This document shows positions 55,875-64,000 of a stretch of 64,000 bases of DNA, piece by piece. The position numbers and the translations under genes are program-made. Each line of letters begins with the position of its first letter. Position 1 is the first letter of the stretch. The notes beneath the pieces are model-generated. The model made no database searches. It worked only from the letters and a program-made list of their open reading frames with translations, and was not told the DNA's origin. The stretch comes from Pleomorphomonas oryzae DSM 16300. GTDB lineage: Bacteria; Pseudomonadota; Alphaproteobacteria; Rhizobiales; Pleomorphomonadaceae. The DNA is taken from the NCBI RefSeq assembly GCF_000422965.1, contig NZ_AUHB01000014.1, positions 1 to 64,000 on the forward strand. The letters run 5' to 3'.

Positions 55875-56918
55875 TCAGTAGGACGATGGCGGGGTGAAAT
55901 TCATGTTCACGACCTGCCAGTTGTCGAACTTGTCCTTTGGCAGGAACGGGTAGGGCGCGCAGCGCTGGACGGCGCGCACGGCCGCCTCGGCGACCGCCTG
56001 ACCGGCCGGGCCGGCAGGAACTGCTTTGATCTCGGGCGGCGCGGCAAGGTCGCCATCGATGGTGAAGGTCACGCGCAGCGGCACGACCATTTGATCGACG
56101 CCTTCGGCGCCAACCGGCGGATTGAAGCAGGCCGTCACGGCGGCGGTCAGTGCATCGAGCTCGCTCTGGCTCATCTCGGCCACCGGACCTGTCCGGTTCT
56201 CCGAGCCCAGCGAGGCTTCCTTGTCGGATTCCTTGCCGCCACCGCCGGACGGATCGACCTTGTTGAGCAGCGCCGCCATCTCGTTGGGGTCGAAATCCTT
56301 GCTCTTGGAATCCTTCTGCGTCTGCTTTGGCTTTTCCTTGACCGGTTTGGCGTCCGTCTTGTCCGGCTGGTCGGCCGTGTCCTCTGTCGGTGTCGGGGCC
56401 GGCGGCTTCGGCTTTACCGGCGGCGGCTTGGGCGGCGTCGGCACCGGCTTTTCAGCTTCCTTGATCTTTTCGGCAATTTCGCCGGTGTCAGCCTTGGGGG
56501 CGTCCTCGGCCGTCGCTACCTTCTGCTCGGCCGGCTTTTCGGCGGGCGGCGGCGGCGTTTCGACCGGCTTGGGTGGCGCGGCCTTGGGCGGTGGCGGTGG
56601 CGCGTCGGCCGTTTTGGCCGCAGCCGTATCGGTGGCCTTCTCGGTGATCGGCGCTGATTGATCGTTCTTGGCGGCGCCGGCCCGCTGCGAGTCGGGCCTC
56701 GGTATCGGCGGCTTCACCTTGGCCTGCGAGGCATTGTCGGATTTTGGCGCGGTCTTGGTGCCTTCGGCGATCTTCGACACGTCGGAGATCGGCACGAGGT
56801 CGACCGGCAAGGCGTCGATCGGCGTCACGTCAAACGGCTTCGCGCCTGAAAAGGATGCGAATCCCCAGACGAACAGCAGGACGTGACCGATGACGGATGT
56901 CGTAAGACCTATGCGCAT
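55875..56918 (-). CDS. tolA: Tol-Pal protein TolA
   Basis: A 347-residue inner-membrane protein. One N-terminal helix (VIGHVLLFVWGFASF, ~9-23), then a long Pro/Lys/Ala-rich periplasmic arm (~60-225) and a compact C-terminal domain (~255-347, LRVTFTIDGDLAAPPEIKAV) that contacts TolB/Pal. The arm is Pro-rich instead of the long helix of E. coli TolA, as usual for alphaproteobacteria. It starts 3 bp after tolR. Confidence 0.93.
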   Translation of the reverse strand: MRIGLTTSVIGHVLLFVWGFASFSGAKPFDVTPIDALPVDLVPISDVSKIAEGTKTAPKSDNASQAKVKPPIPRPDSQRAGAAKNDQSAPITEKATDTAAAKTADAPPPPPKAAPPKPVETPPPPAEKPAEQKVATAEDAPKADTGEIAEKIKEAEKPVPTPPKPPPVKPKPPAPTPTEDTADQPDKTDAKPVKEKPKQTQKDSKSKDFDPNEMAALLNKVDPSGGGGKESDKEASLGSENRTGPVAEMSQSELDALTAAVTACFNPPVGAEGVDQMVVPLRVTFTIDGDLAAPPEIKAVPAGPAGQAVAEAAVRAVQRCAPYPFLPKDKFDNWQVVNMNFTPPSSY

Positions 56919-56921
56919 GTA

Positions 56922-57395
56922 TCAGTTGGACGGCGCCGCAGCCGTCCCCGTTTCCTCTTGGGTGATCAGACCGATTTTCTTGAAGCCGGCAGCGGAAATG
57001 CGTGACATGACACGCATCACCATGCCGTAGTCGGCGGCTTTGTCGCCGCGGACGTAGATGCGTTCCTCAACACCGTTCTTGGCGACCGCCATCAACTTGG
57101 GAACCAACTCGTCGTAGGAAATCTCGCTGTCCTGGATGAATACCTTGCCGGCGGCGTCGACCGAGATGTTGATCGGGTCGGTCTGGCCTTCCATCGGCTT
57201 GGCGGCGGTCTCCGGCAGATCGATCGGCACGCCGACGGTCATCAGGGGCGCGGCCACCATGAAGATGATGAGCAGCACCAGCATGACGTCGACCATCGGC
57301 GTCACATTGATTTCGCTCATCACGCCACTGGCATGACGGCGCCTGCGGCGACGACTGCCTCCTGAGGATCCACCTCCTGGAACGCCCATGCCCAT
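56922..57395 (-). CDS. tolR: Tol-Pal protein TolR
   Basis: A 157-residue ExbD/TolR protein. Gly/Arg-rich cytoplasmic start, then one transmembrane helix with the channel aspartate (SEINVTPMVDVMLVLLIIFM), followed by PLMTVGVPIDLPE and a periplasmic domain. With TolQ it converts proton-motive force into TolA movement. It is 3 bp from tolQ. Confidence 0.96.
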   Translation of the reverse strand: MGMGVPGGGSSGGSRRRRRRHASGVMSEINVTPMVDVMLVLLIIFMVAAPLMTVGVPIDLPETAAKPMEGQTDPINISVDAAGKVFIQDSEISYDELVPKLMAVAKNGVEERIYVRGDKAADYGMVMRVMSRISAAGFKKIGLITQEETGTAAAPSN

Positions 57396-57398
57396 CGG

Positions 57399-58112
57399 TC
57401 AGCTCCTATCGTCGATCTGACGGGACAGAATGGCGGCGAATTCGTCGGCGAAGCCATCCATGCGGGAGCCGAGCTTGGCAGCATCGGCGGAGAGTTTGTT
57501 GTAGGCGAGCACCGCCGGAATGGCGGCGGCAAGGCCCATGGCGGTGGCGAGCAGCGCCTCGGAGATGGCCGGCGCCACCACGACGAGGCTGGTGTTCTTG
57601 GACGAGGCGATGGCCTGGAACGAACTCATGATGCCCCAGACGGTGCCGAACAGGCCGATGAACGGGCCGGCTGAGCCGACGGTGGCCAGGAAGATCAGAC
57701 GTGCCTCAAGACGCTCCATCTCGCGGGAAATGGTGACGTCGATCACCTTGCCGATACGATCGGTGATGCCCTGGAAGGAGACGCGGCCAGCTTCGTGGCT
57801 GCGCTTCCATTCCCGCATGGCGGCAACGAAGATGGCGGCGAGCCCCTCGTTGGAACGGGACGTCAGCGAACGATAGAGTTCTTCGAGCGACTGGCCGGAC
57901 CAGAACACCTTCTCGAAGTGGTCCATCGAACGGCGAGCACGGTTATAGGCAATGATCTTGTCGACGATGATAGCCCAGCACCAGACCGACGAGGCCAACA
58001 GGCCGAGCATTACCGCTTTGACGATGAAACTCGCCTGCCAGAACAATGCCCAGACGGACACCTCGGCGGCCGGTGCTGCGAGCGCGTTCTGGGTCAGTTC
58101 GACCGCATTCAT
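57399..58112 (-). CDS. tolQ: Tol-Pal protein TolQ
   Basis: A 237-residue ExbB/TolQ protein with three transmembrane helices (about 20-42, 135-157, 170-195). [22 protein letters not shown] and [21 protein letters not shown] (slightly over one turn apart) are the proton-channel signatures. ATG 58112 has ACGGAACACACC upstream. ybgC lies 260 bp upstream, so tolQRAB may have its own promoter. Confidence 0.96.
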   Translation of the reverse strand: MNAVELTQNALAAPAAEVSVWALFWQASFIVKAVMLGLLASSVWCWAIIVDKIIAYNRARRSMDHFEKVFWSGQSLEELYRSLTSRSNEGLAAIFVAAMREWKRSHEAGRVSFQGITDRIGKVIDVTISREMERLEARLIFLATVGSAGPFIGLFGTVWGIMSSFQAIASSKNTSLVVVAPAISEALLATAMGLAAAIPAVLAYNKLSADAAKLGSRMDGFADEFAAILSRQIDDRS

Positions 58113-58372
58113 GGTGTGTTCCGTTGTCCTCAGGATGGGGCGGCGATCTCTTGGCGCCAAGTCGCGTCGGCCGGGGTAGGCTGTGGCGGCATGCGTTGAT
58201 GCCTAGGCTTTCCACATGCCGCCCAAATTTGGCGAAAACGGGACTTGACGGTCAGGAAAACTGGGGTATTTCGCCCCTCTGCCGCCGGGACGGGTTCCGC
58301 CGCCGACGGCGCCGGGGTCCCGTTCCTGTCATCCTATGGTATGGTTAAGGAAGGTTTACCAGAATGCGGCTT

Positions 58373-58783
58373 TCAACGCGCGCTCTCAATGAGGGCAGCC
58401 ATGGCCGGCGGCAGGCGGCGCGGCCGGCCGTTGCCACCGGTCGCCACCACCTCGACTTCGGCCTCGGCGATGAGATCGTCACCGCGCAGAAGGCGCTGGG
58501 CAACCGTAAAGCGCGGGCCGGAAATGGCGCCGATTTCGGTTTCCACCGTCAGAAGGTCGTCGAGAAAACTGGCCCTCTTGTATTCGATGGCAAACCGTCG
58601 GACGACGAACAGCAGTGCGTTTGGATCCGTACGGTCGGCGGTTAGGCTCTGGCTGATGCCGAGATCGCGGAGGAATTCGGTGCGTCCGCGCTCGAAGAAG
58701 CGCATGTGGCTGCCGTGGTAGAGAATGCCGCCGGCGTCGGTGTCTTCAAAATAAACGCGGACGGCAAGGCGGTGGACGGTCAA
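58373..58783 (-). CDS. ybgC: Tol-Pal-associated acyl-CoA thioesterase YbgC
   Basis: A 136-residue hot-dog-fold thioesterase. VYFEDTDAGGILYHG has catalytic Asp14, followed by FFERGRTEFLRDLG. The start is TTG 58783, which overlaps the stop TGA of the isochorismatase gene (TTTGA); the longer in-frame extension upstream overlaps that gene and is not homologous. It hydrolyses acyl-CoA or acyl carrier protein thioesters and accompanies tol genes. Confidence 0.9.
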   Translation of the reverse strand: MTVHRLAVRVYFEDTDAGGILYHGSHMRFFERGRTEFLRDLGISQSLTADRTDPNALLFVVRRFAIEYKRASFLDDLLTVETEIGAISGPRFTVAQRLLRGDDLIAEAEVEVVATGGNGRPRRLPPAMAALIESAR

Positions 58784-59301
58784 AATGCGATTTCCTCGGC
58801 GGGAGCGACCGAAACCGGCGCGTCGAATCGCGACCACACCCACGTATGATGGCGCACCACGTCGGCGGCCGGCAGATGCGGCCGCTCCGATGTCGTGTGT
58901 CCATCGGCGATGACGGTGGTGGCAATGCCGCGCGAGGCGGCGGCGCGGACGGTGGTGTCGACGCAGAAATCGGTGGCGTAGCCGCCGACCACGATGCCGT
59001 CGACGCCGAGCCGGTGAAGCGTGGCGGCAAGTTCGGTGTCCCGGAAGCCGTCGCAGAAGGATTTGGCGACCACGGTGTCGCCAGGCTTGGGCGCCAGCGA
59101 CGAATGAAACTCCCAGCCGGGCGTGCCGCGTTCCCACTCTGAGCCGAGCTCTTCATGCTGAATGAAGATCACCGGTACGCCGGCGGCGCGCGCCTCGGCG
59201 GCCTTGCGGCCGAGCAGGGCGGCTACTTCGTCGATCCGGTAAGCGCGCGGCGTGTCGAACAGGTTGGCCTGCACATCAATGATGACGAGCGCGCGGGTCA
59301 T
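58780..59301 (-). CDS. Isochorismatase-family cysteine hydrolase
   Basis: A 173-residue hydrolase with the catalytic triad Asp9 (LVIIDVQ), Lys80 (VVAKSF) and Cys113 (GYATDFCVDTT). The family includes nicotinamidases and other amidases. The substrate is unknown. It sits between ruvB and ybgC with 1-bp spacing to ruvB and overlap with ybgC, so it is a member of the envelope operon. Confidence 0.9.
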   Translation of the reverse strand: MTRALVIIDVQANLFDTPRAYRIDEVAALLGRKAAEARAAGVPVIFIQHEELGSEWERGTPGWEFHSSLAPKPGDTVVAKSFCDGFRDTELAATLHRLGVDGIVVGGYATDFCVDTTVRAAASRGIATTVIADGHTTSERPHLPAADVVRHHTWVWSRFDAPVSVAPAEEIAF

Positions 59302-59302
59302 G

Positions 59303-60349
59303 TCACTCCTCCTCGCCGCTGGAAAACAGCGTGAACTGGGCTTCCTCGGCGGATTTAGGCACGGCGAAGCCCATGTGGCGGAAGGCGTGGGGCGTCAACA
59401 GGCGGCCGCGCGGCGTGCGCTGCACGAAGCCTTTCTGGATCAGATAGGGCTCGACGATGTCCTCAATGGCGTCGCGCGGCTCGGCGATAGCCGCCGCGAT
59501 GGTCTCGATGCCGACGGGGCCGCCGTTGAAACTCAAGGCGATGGTGTTGAGGTAGCGAAGATCGAGCGCATCGAGGCCGATAGGGTCGACGTCGAGCCGA
59601 AGCAGGGCCCGGTCGGCGATCTCGGCGGTGATCGTCTCGGCGCCGGCGACGATGGCAAAGTCGCGGACACGGCGCAGCAGGCGGCCGGCGATGCGCGGCG
59701 TGCCGCGCGAGCGCTTGGCGATTTCGTTGGCGCCATCATCGGAAATGCCGATGCCGAAAATGCGTGCACCGCGCCGGACGATCAGCTCCAACTCCTCGGT
59801 GGTGTAGAACTCGAGACGGATGGGAATGCCGAAACGGTCGCGGAGCGGCGTCGTCAACAGGCCGAGACGGGTAGTGGCGCCGACCAGCGTGAACTTGGCG
59901 AGATCGATCCGGACTGAACGCGCGGCCGGTCCTTCGCCGATGATCAGGTCGAGCTGATAATCCTCCATCGCCGGATAGAGGATTTCTTCCACCGCCGGGC
60001 TCATGCGGTGGATCTCGTCGATGAACAGGACGTCGCGCTCTTCGAGATTGGTGAGAAGGGCGGCGAGATCGCCGGCCTTGGCAATCACCGGACCGGAGGT
60101 GGCGCGGAAGTTGACACCGAGTTCCCGCGAAACGATCTGCGCCAATGTGGTCTTGCCGAGGCCGGGCGGGCCGACGAACAGCACGTGATCGAGGGCCTCC
60201 TTGCGCGCCTTGGCAGCCTCGATGAACACCTGGAGATTGGCGCGCGCCGATGCCTGGCCGACGAATTCGGAAAGCGCACTCGGCCGGATCGACTGCTCGA
60301 AATCCTCGGCGCGCTTCTCGCCCGTGACGAGGCGGCTCTCTTCAGTCAT
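59303..60349 (-). CDS. ruvB: Holliday junction branch-migration ATPase RuvB
   Basis: A 348-residue AAA+ motor (usual 335-350). [15 protein letters not shown]-like N-terminus, Walker [13 protein letters not shown] (near 60), Walker [12 protein letters not shown], sensor [19 protein letters not shown] and a winged-helix C-terminus ending with [14 protein letters not shown]. It works with RuvA and RuvC in recombination. Those genes are not upstream as they are in most Rhizobiales. Confidence 0.97.
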   Translation of the reverse strand: MTEESRLVTGEKRAEDFEQSIRPSALSEFVGQASARANLQVFIEAAKARKEALDHVLFVGPPGLGKTTLAQIVSRELGVNFRATSGPVIAKAGDLAALLTNLEERDVLFIDEIHRMSPAVEEILYPAMEDYQLDLIIGEGPAARSVRIDLAKFTLVGATTRLGLLTTPLRDRFGIPIRLEFYTTEELELIVRRGARIFGIGISDDGANEIAKRSRGTPRIAGRLLRRVRDFAIVAGAETITAEIADRALLRLDVDPIGLDALDLRYLNTIALSFNGGPVGIETIAAAIAEPRDAIEDIVEPYLIQKGFVQRTPRGRLLTPHAFRHMGFAVPKSAEEAQFTLFSSGEEE

Positions 60350-60683
60350 GGGGTTCGATCGTCTCCGGCGGTCTAGTGGTTCGACTCCGATATTTGCCCC
60401 GCCTCACGAAGGCAGAAGTGGTCGTGAGGCCACGAAGTCGAATCGGTGCAGGGCACCGGCTGTTCGCCTTTCGTTTTGCACGAAAGGGACGCGATTGCCA
60501 AGCTGCCGGCCGGCATCGGAGCAATCCGTTGGGCGAGTGTCGGAGGATGTTGTGCCTAATTGTTGGCTGTCAATGATCACAATTGCGTCACGCATCCGTG
60601 ATCAGATGAATTGACGTGAGGTAAGCTCTGGTTAATTCTTCCCCTGAGTTCGAGGCGTTTCCATCCCCTGCGGCGAGGTGGTC
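60350..60683. other. Hairpin-rich intergenic element
   Basis: About 330 bp between divergent ruvB and the DUF2927 gene. It contains a nested structure: outer GGTTCGACT / AGTCGAATC (60378-60386, 60436-60444) and inner CCTCACG / CGTGAGG (60402-60408, 60423-60429). A separate hairpin CCTTTCG-ttttgca-CGAAAGG is at 60467-60487. No gene is supported. It could be a structured RNA, a leader or a dispersed repeat. Confidence 0.55.
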
Positions 60684-61424
60684 ATGGTGGCTTTCAGGAC
60701 AGTATTCGGGCTGATGCTGCTCGTGGTGGGGCTGGCTGCGGCCAGTCATTTTTGCGTCAGTCCGGTGCGGGCTGAAGGCATCGTCGGCTTTTCCGACGAC
60801 GAATTGATGGATGGCTTCCGGAAAACCGTGTTCGGTGTCGAATACGGCAGTGCGTCGGCGGGCAGCGCCGTCAAGAAGTTCGAAGGCCCCGTGCGCCTCC
60901 GCGTCGTCAATGTCGCGGACAAGGACCGCCAGCGCGATATCGCCGGATTCGTCTCCCGCCTGCCGCGCCTCGTTAAAGGGCTCGACATTCGCATGGCTCG
61001 GCCAGGCGAAAATCCCAATTTCACCGTGTATGTCGTCGACCGTGCCGATTATATCGGCGTTGTGCAGTCGGACGTGCTCGAAGGAACACATGGCGCCGCG
61101 CCGGGACAGTGCCTAGTGCGCGTCTATCCGAGCTCGCTCGGTATCGTCCATTCCACGGCGGTGATCGTGTCCGACGAGGGCGACAGTCTGTTCCATCGCT
61201 GCATGGTGGAAGAAATCCTGCAGGGTCTCGGCCCGATGAACGACAATAACGCGCTCTATGCCTCGGTGTTCAACGATCGCTCGCGCCATGATCGCTTCAT
61301 GCCCTTCGATCGGGCTGTCGTGTCGATGCTCTACGACCGGCGCATCCGCCCCGGCATGTCCAGCTCTCAGGTCGGCACGCTGCTGCCGGCTGTGCTAGCC
61401 GATGTGCGGCGTTCCGTCCGTTAA
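60684..61424 (+). CDS. DUF2927 exported protein
   Basis: A 246-residue protein with a signal peptide (LMLLVVGLAAASHFCVSPVRAEG). FSDDELMDGFRKTVFG and HRCMVEEILQGLGPMNDNN match the DUF2927 family, whose function is unknown. GAGGTGGTC precedes ATG 60684. A terminator follows. Confidence 0.85.
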   Translation: MVAFRTVFGLMLLVVGLAAASHFCVSPVRAEGIVGFSDDELMDGFRKTVFGVEYGSASAGSAVKKFEGPVRLRVVNVADKDRQRDIAGFVSRLPRLVKGLDIRMARPGENPNFTVYVVDRADYIGVVQSDVLEGTHGAAPGQCLVRVYPSSLGIVHSTAVIVSDEGDSLFHRCMVEEILQGLGPMNDNNALYASVFNDRSRHDRFMPFDRAVVSMLYDRRIRPGMSSSQVGTLLPAVLADVRRSVR

Positions 61425-61439
61425 AGGGCCGGCTTACTG

Positions 61440-61487
61440 AAACACCCGTCGATCTGGGCTGTTCGGGCCGATCGGCGGGTGTTTTGT
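61440..61487 (+). terminator. Terminator after DUF2927 gene
   Basis: Stem AAACACCCG-T-CGATC / GATCG-G-CGGGTGTTT with a 15-nt loop and one mismatch, then TGTCAT. Confidence 0.75.
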
Positions 61488-61571
61488 CATAACGGTTGGT
61501 CGGTTGTTTCAGGCGCTGCGGTCGGGTAAGCGAGGCGAGCATAAAATGTTGGCGTTCGACGCTTCAGCTCG

Positions 61572-62240
61572 TCACTGCATGTTGCGCTTAACAAGACCCA
61601 AGAACCCGCGCTGCTCGTTTGCCGGCCGCTTTTCGACCGCCGCTGTGATTCGGTCGCGCTTATCTGGGTTGGAAAGGTAGATGGTGGCCAATTGCTGGAG
61701 CCCGCGATAGCTGGCGGCCAACGTTTCGAAGTCGGCATCGGCGATCGCCTTGATCGCCGGCGGAGCGTCCGGGAGCAGGCTGATCAACTGCACCCTGTCG
61801 CTGGCGAGCGCATATTGCCAGGGGCCGTAGGCGCGGCTGAGTTCAAGGGCCCGGAACGTGATGTCGCGTCGATTGGCATCGGTTGCCGCGAACCTGGCAA
61901 GCGACAGCCACAGGATGGCGTTGCCCGGCGCCGCCTCGACTAAGGACTTGGCGCGCTCATAGCAGCCTTCGTTCAGGCGCGGTCGGTCCTCGAAGGGGAT
62001 CGGGTCGGCCGTCTGGTCGAAGGCAAGCCTGCGGCAGTCGAGTTCATAAACGCCGAGTGCCCGCTTGCTGGAGAGGAATGGCACGTCCGGATCGGTGGCG
62101 ACCGACTGCAGCCGTTCGGCGGTGGAGCCGGCCGTGCTGAGGAAGGGGGCGGACTCCAGGCCCATTCCGTAAAGGCCGAGGCCAAGCAATCCGACGGAGA
62201 ACAGGCCAATGAACGGCGCGGACAGCTTCAACGACAGCAT
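61572..62240 (-). CDS. Membrane-anchored protein of unknown function
   Basis: A 222-residue protein with one N-terminal hydrophobic segment (~5-28, FIGLFSVGLLGLGLYGMGLE) and a largely helical periplasmic part with TPR-like pattern (LWLSLARFAATDANRR, LELSRAYGPWQYALASDRV). I do not recognise the family. ATG 62240 has GGGGAAG 6 nt upstream. It is monocistronic and divergent from the metallophosphoesterase gene. Confidence 0.7.
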   Translation of the reverse strand: MLSLKLSAPFIGLFSVGLLGLGLYGMGLESAPFLSTAGSTAERLQSVATDPDVPFLSSKRALGVYELDCRRLAFDQTADPIPFEDRPRLNEGCYERAKSLVEAAPGNAILWLSLARFAATDANRRDITFRALELSRAYGPWQYALASDRVQLISLLPDAPPAIKAIADADFETLAASYRGLQQLATIYLSNPDKRDRITAAVEKRPANEQRGFLGLVKRNMQ

Positions 62241-62515
62241 CAACAACTTCCCCAAATCAAATGCCCGCCGACATGAAACGTCCAGCGGGCAAATGTCCCA
62301 GCACGGAACCGTTCGGCATGGTCGCCGTTTTTATTCTATCTACCCTGGTCTGCCTTAACCGTCTCTGTAAAATTCGAGGCCTGCCAGGAGAAACCACTGG
62401 ACGTTTCCAAGCTTAGATCGGATAAATACGTAAACACAAGTCGTATTGCCAGCCCCATAATAGACAGATCTTCGCCGGTGGCCTGCCGGCTTGCTAGCCA
62501 GTTTGGAGTCTCCTG

Positions 62516-63307
62516 TTGCTCACCGCGGTTCGATCGCTCTTCGGTCTCGGCGCTAAGTCCCAACCGGCACCGCCTGCCGGCCGCCGTGAGCGCATCGAGA
62601 TTGATCCCATGGGAACGGTCGTCTATGCCATTGGCGATGTGCATGGTTGTCTCGCCGAACTGAGGGCAGCCGAGCGGCGGATTATCGCCGACGCCGCTAA
62701 CGTTCCTGCCCAGCGCCGGATCATTCTTTGCCTTGGCGATCTTGTCGACAGAGGACCTCAATCGGCCGATGTGCTCGATCACCTGATCAGTGCGCCGCCG
62801 CCCGGCTTCGAACGTCGGTCGATCTGCGGCAACCATGACGAAACCTTCCTCGCCTTCCTCGACGATCCCCACGGCAACATGGGATGGCTGGAGTTCGGCG
62901 GCGAGCAGACTCTGGAATCCTACGGTATCGATCTCACGCGTCTGTCGCGGCATCGTAGCGGTACGGGCGGGCTCGGCGAGATCACGCGGGCAACTGTGCC
63001 GGAGACGCATGTCAACTTCCTGCGGGACCTGCCGGTGGCGGTGCGTTTCGGCGACGTGCTATTCGTCCATGCCGGCATTCGTCCCGGCGTGCCGCTCGAG
63101 GCGCAGGACGACGGTGACCTGATGTGGATCCGCGAACCCTTTGTCAGTCAGACGAATGGGTTGGGGCTGACGGTGGTGCATGGCCACACACCGGCCAACG
63201 AACCGGTCTTCGCGCCGGGGCGTATCGGCATCGACACCGGCGCTTATGCGACAGGACGGCTCACCGTGCTGCGTGTTTTCGACGGCCAGGCGACTGTCAT
63301 CGGGTGA
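62516..63307 (+). CDS. Metallophosphoesterase (serine/threonine phosphatase-like)
   Basis: A 263-residue PPP-family phosphoesterase. Metal motifs: GDVHG (40-44), GDLVDRG, GNHD, VHAGI and HGHTP in order. It could be a protein phosphatase, an ApaH-like nucleotide phosphatase or another phosphodiesterase. The start is TTG 62516, with GGAG 7 nt upstream; no in-frame ATG precedes the first motif closely. A terminator follows. Confidence 0.9.
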   Translation: MLTAVRSLFGLGAKSQPAPPAGRRERIEIDPMGTVVYAIGDVHGCLAELRAAERRIIADAANVPAQRRIILCLGDLVDRGPQSADVLDHLISAPPPGFERRSICGNHDETFLAFLDDPHGNMGWLEFGGEQTLESYGIDLTRLSRHRSGTGGLGEITRATVPETHVNFLRDLPVAVRFGDVLFVHAGIRPGVPLEAQDDGDLMWIREPFVSQTNGLGLTVVHGHTPANEPVFAPGRIGIDTGAYATGRLTVLRVFDGQATVIG

Positions 63308-63348
63308 TGCCTGGGCTGGACAGATCGGCGTCTCATTCTTGCAAAGCA

Positions 63349-63376
63349 AAACGCCGGCCTCGAAAGACCGGCGTTT
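63349..63376. terminator. Bidirectional terminator at 63.35 kb
   Basis: Stem AAACGCCGG / CCGGCGTTT, ~10-nt loop, lying between convergent genes; TTT-C-T continues on plus and TTTGCTTTG on minus. Confidence 0.75.
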
Positions 63377-63395
63377 CTCATTGAAAGCGGCAACC

Positions 63396-64000
63396 TCAGC
63401 GCATGGCTAACTGGCGGCGCGTGAAGTCGAGGATCTGTGCGGGCGCCGCCACCGAGCCGGCAAAGCGGGTCGACACCAGCGCACCGTAAGGCTGGGCGCT
63501 GAAAGTGGTGTTGACCACCTGAGCCGGCGCCTCGAACATCGTGGCGAGGTGTAGCTGGTCCGGATGGGTCAGCGTCCGGAAGCGGCCCCAATAAACCGAC
63601 TGACTGCCGTCGAGCAGCAGAGGACCATCCTCGGAGGCGATCTCCGGCAGCTCGACGTTGCCAAACATGTCGCTCTTGCCGCCGTCGATCAACGGCTTGG
63701 CGAGATTGGCGACGGATGCCGGTGGTGCCGGCTTGCGCGGCGCCGGCGAGAGGGCAGCCGTTTGCACGGGCTGGCGAGCGGTTGCGGCCGGCGGCAGCGG
63801 CGCCTCGGCGGGCGGGGCGAAGGACAGGGCGGTGGCGGGCTGCGGCGCCTGATCCTGAGCGACTTCGGCCAGCGCGAGCTGGGCGGCGATGGCGTCGTCC
63901 TGACGGCTGGCGGCCACCGGCAACGGCACCTCGACGGGTGCCGGCGGCTTGACCGGCGGCAGCATCATCGGTGCATCCACCATGGCCACCTCCACCGGAT
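63396..64000 (-). CDS. C-terminal part of a Pro/Ala-rich protein (partial)
   Basis: An open frame running to the window edge with no stop, so the N-terminus is probably outside. Visible ~201 residues: a Pro/Ala-rich linker (~1-90), then a ~95-residue conserved-looking C-terminal segment (VYWGRFRTLTHPDQLHLATM, FSAQPYGALVSTRFAGSVAA). It may belong to the long extensions of Rhizobiales DUF882-type (YcbK-like) cell-wall proteins, but I am not certain. A GTG at 63995 is a possible but unsupported start. Confidence 0.5.
   Translation of the reverse strand, partial: PVEVAMVDAPMMLPPVKPPAPVEVPLPVAASRQDDAIAAQLALAEVAQDQAPQPATALSFAPPAEAPLPPAATARQPVQTAALSPAPRKPAPPASVANLAKPLIDGGKSDMFGNVELPEIASEDGPLLLDGSQSVYWGRFRTLTHPDQLHLATMFEAPAQVVNTTFSAQPYGALVSTRFAGSVAAPAQILDFTRRQLAMR

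Noticed and set aside
60371-60390. tRNA-like T-arm sequence GGTTCGACTCC
   Set aside because: Flanking bases do not form a T-stem, and no anticodon or acceptor arms are found; it is part of another hairpin.

Overview
The window is a GC-rich chromosomal segment of an alphaproteobacterium, most likely order Hyphomicrobiales (Rhizobiales). The evidence is the set of lineage-typical genes: rcdA and trcR cell-cycle proteins, homospermidine synthase, an RpoH-type sigma factor, DUF1192, paired DUF465 proteins, DUF2927, an alphaproteobacterial group IV ornithine decarboxylase, and Rhizobiales-style GCATC...GATGCTCTA intergenic repeats. Genus cannot be fixed from the sequence alone. Almost everything is housekeeping or ordinary accessory metabolism. 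I see no CRISPR array, prophage, defence island, rRNA or tRNA gene.

Layout. 1-0.9 kb: the tail of an IS5-type transposase and, converging on it, a GH114-like secreted glycosidase gene that appears truncated. 1.5-8 kb: biotin transporter bioY, a GAF-PAS-GGDEF-EAL protein, KDPG aldolase (eda) with its LacI-family neighbour and an operator-like dyad, a DMT exporter and a MarR regulator. 8.2-11.5 kb: a plus-strand run of CobW GTPase, WD40 protein and KamA-family radical SAM enzyme. 11.5-24.8 kb: a 4-TM membrane protein, homospermidine synthase, ferrochelatase, a TRAP transporter (QM on plus, P converging on minus), a PuuD-like hydrolase, a DUF1007/NicO metal-export pair, a LysR regulator, then ornithine decarboxylase behind a ~900-bp structured leader region.

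25-40 kb: SPFH-NfeD pair, an outer-membrane barrel protein, a DMT exporter, purA, a large Pro/Ala-rich membrane protein with a 14-residue tandem repeat, rluD-type pseudouridine synthase, rpoH, rpmE, rcdA, an alpha/beta hydrolase, DUF1192, quinone oxidoreductase and trcR. 40-48.9 kb: a secreted trypsin-like protease, two DUF465 genes flanking opgC and a TauE/SafE transporter on the other strand, purEK, a class II amidotransferase, rpsU and a TPR lipoprotein.

49-60.3 kb is one long minus-strand cell-envelope block: ruvB, isochorismatase, ybgC, tolQ, tolR, tolA, tolB, pal, cpoB, tilS, ftsH. The Tol-Pal genes build the trans-envelope complex used in outer-membrane constriction at division, with CpoB as periplasmic coordinator. 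ruvC and ruvA do not precede ruvB. 60.4-64 kb: a hairpin-rich intergenic element, a DUF2927 protein, an unknown membrane protein, a metallophosphoesterase and a truncated Pro/Ala-rich protein at the edge.

Functional links: polyamine metabolism is represented three times (homospermidine synthase, ornithine decarboxylase, PuuD-like hydrolase). The most interesting regulatory candidate is the ornithine decarboxylase leader, which contains a short Arg-rich ORF, several hairpins, a T-run and a strong ribosome-binding site placed at an upstream in-frame TTG.
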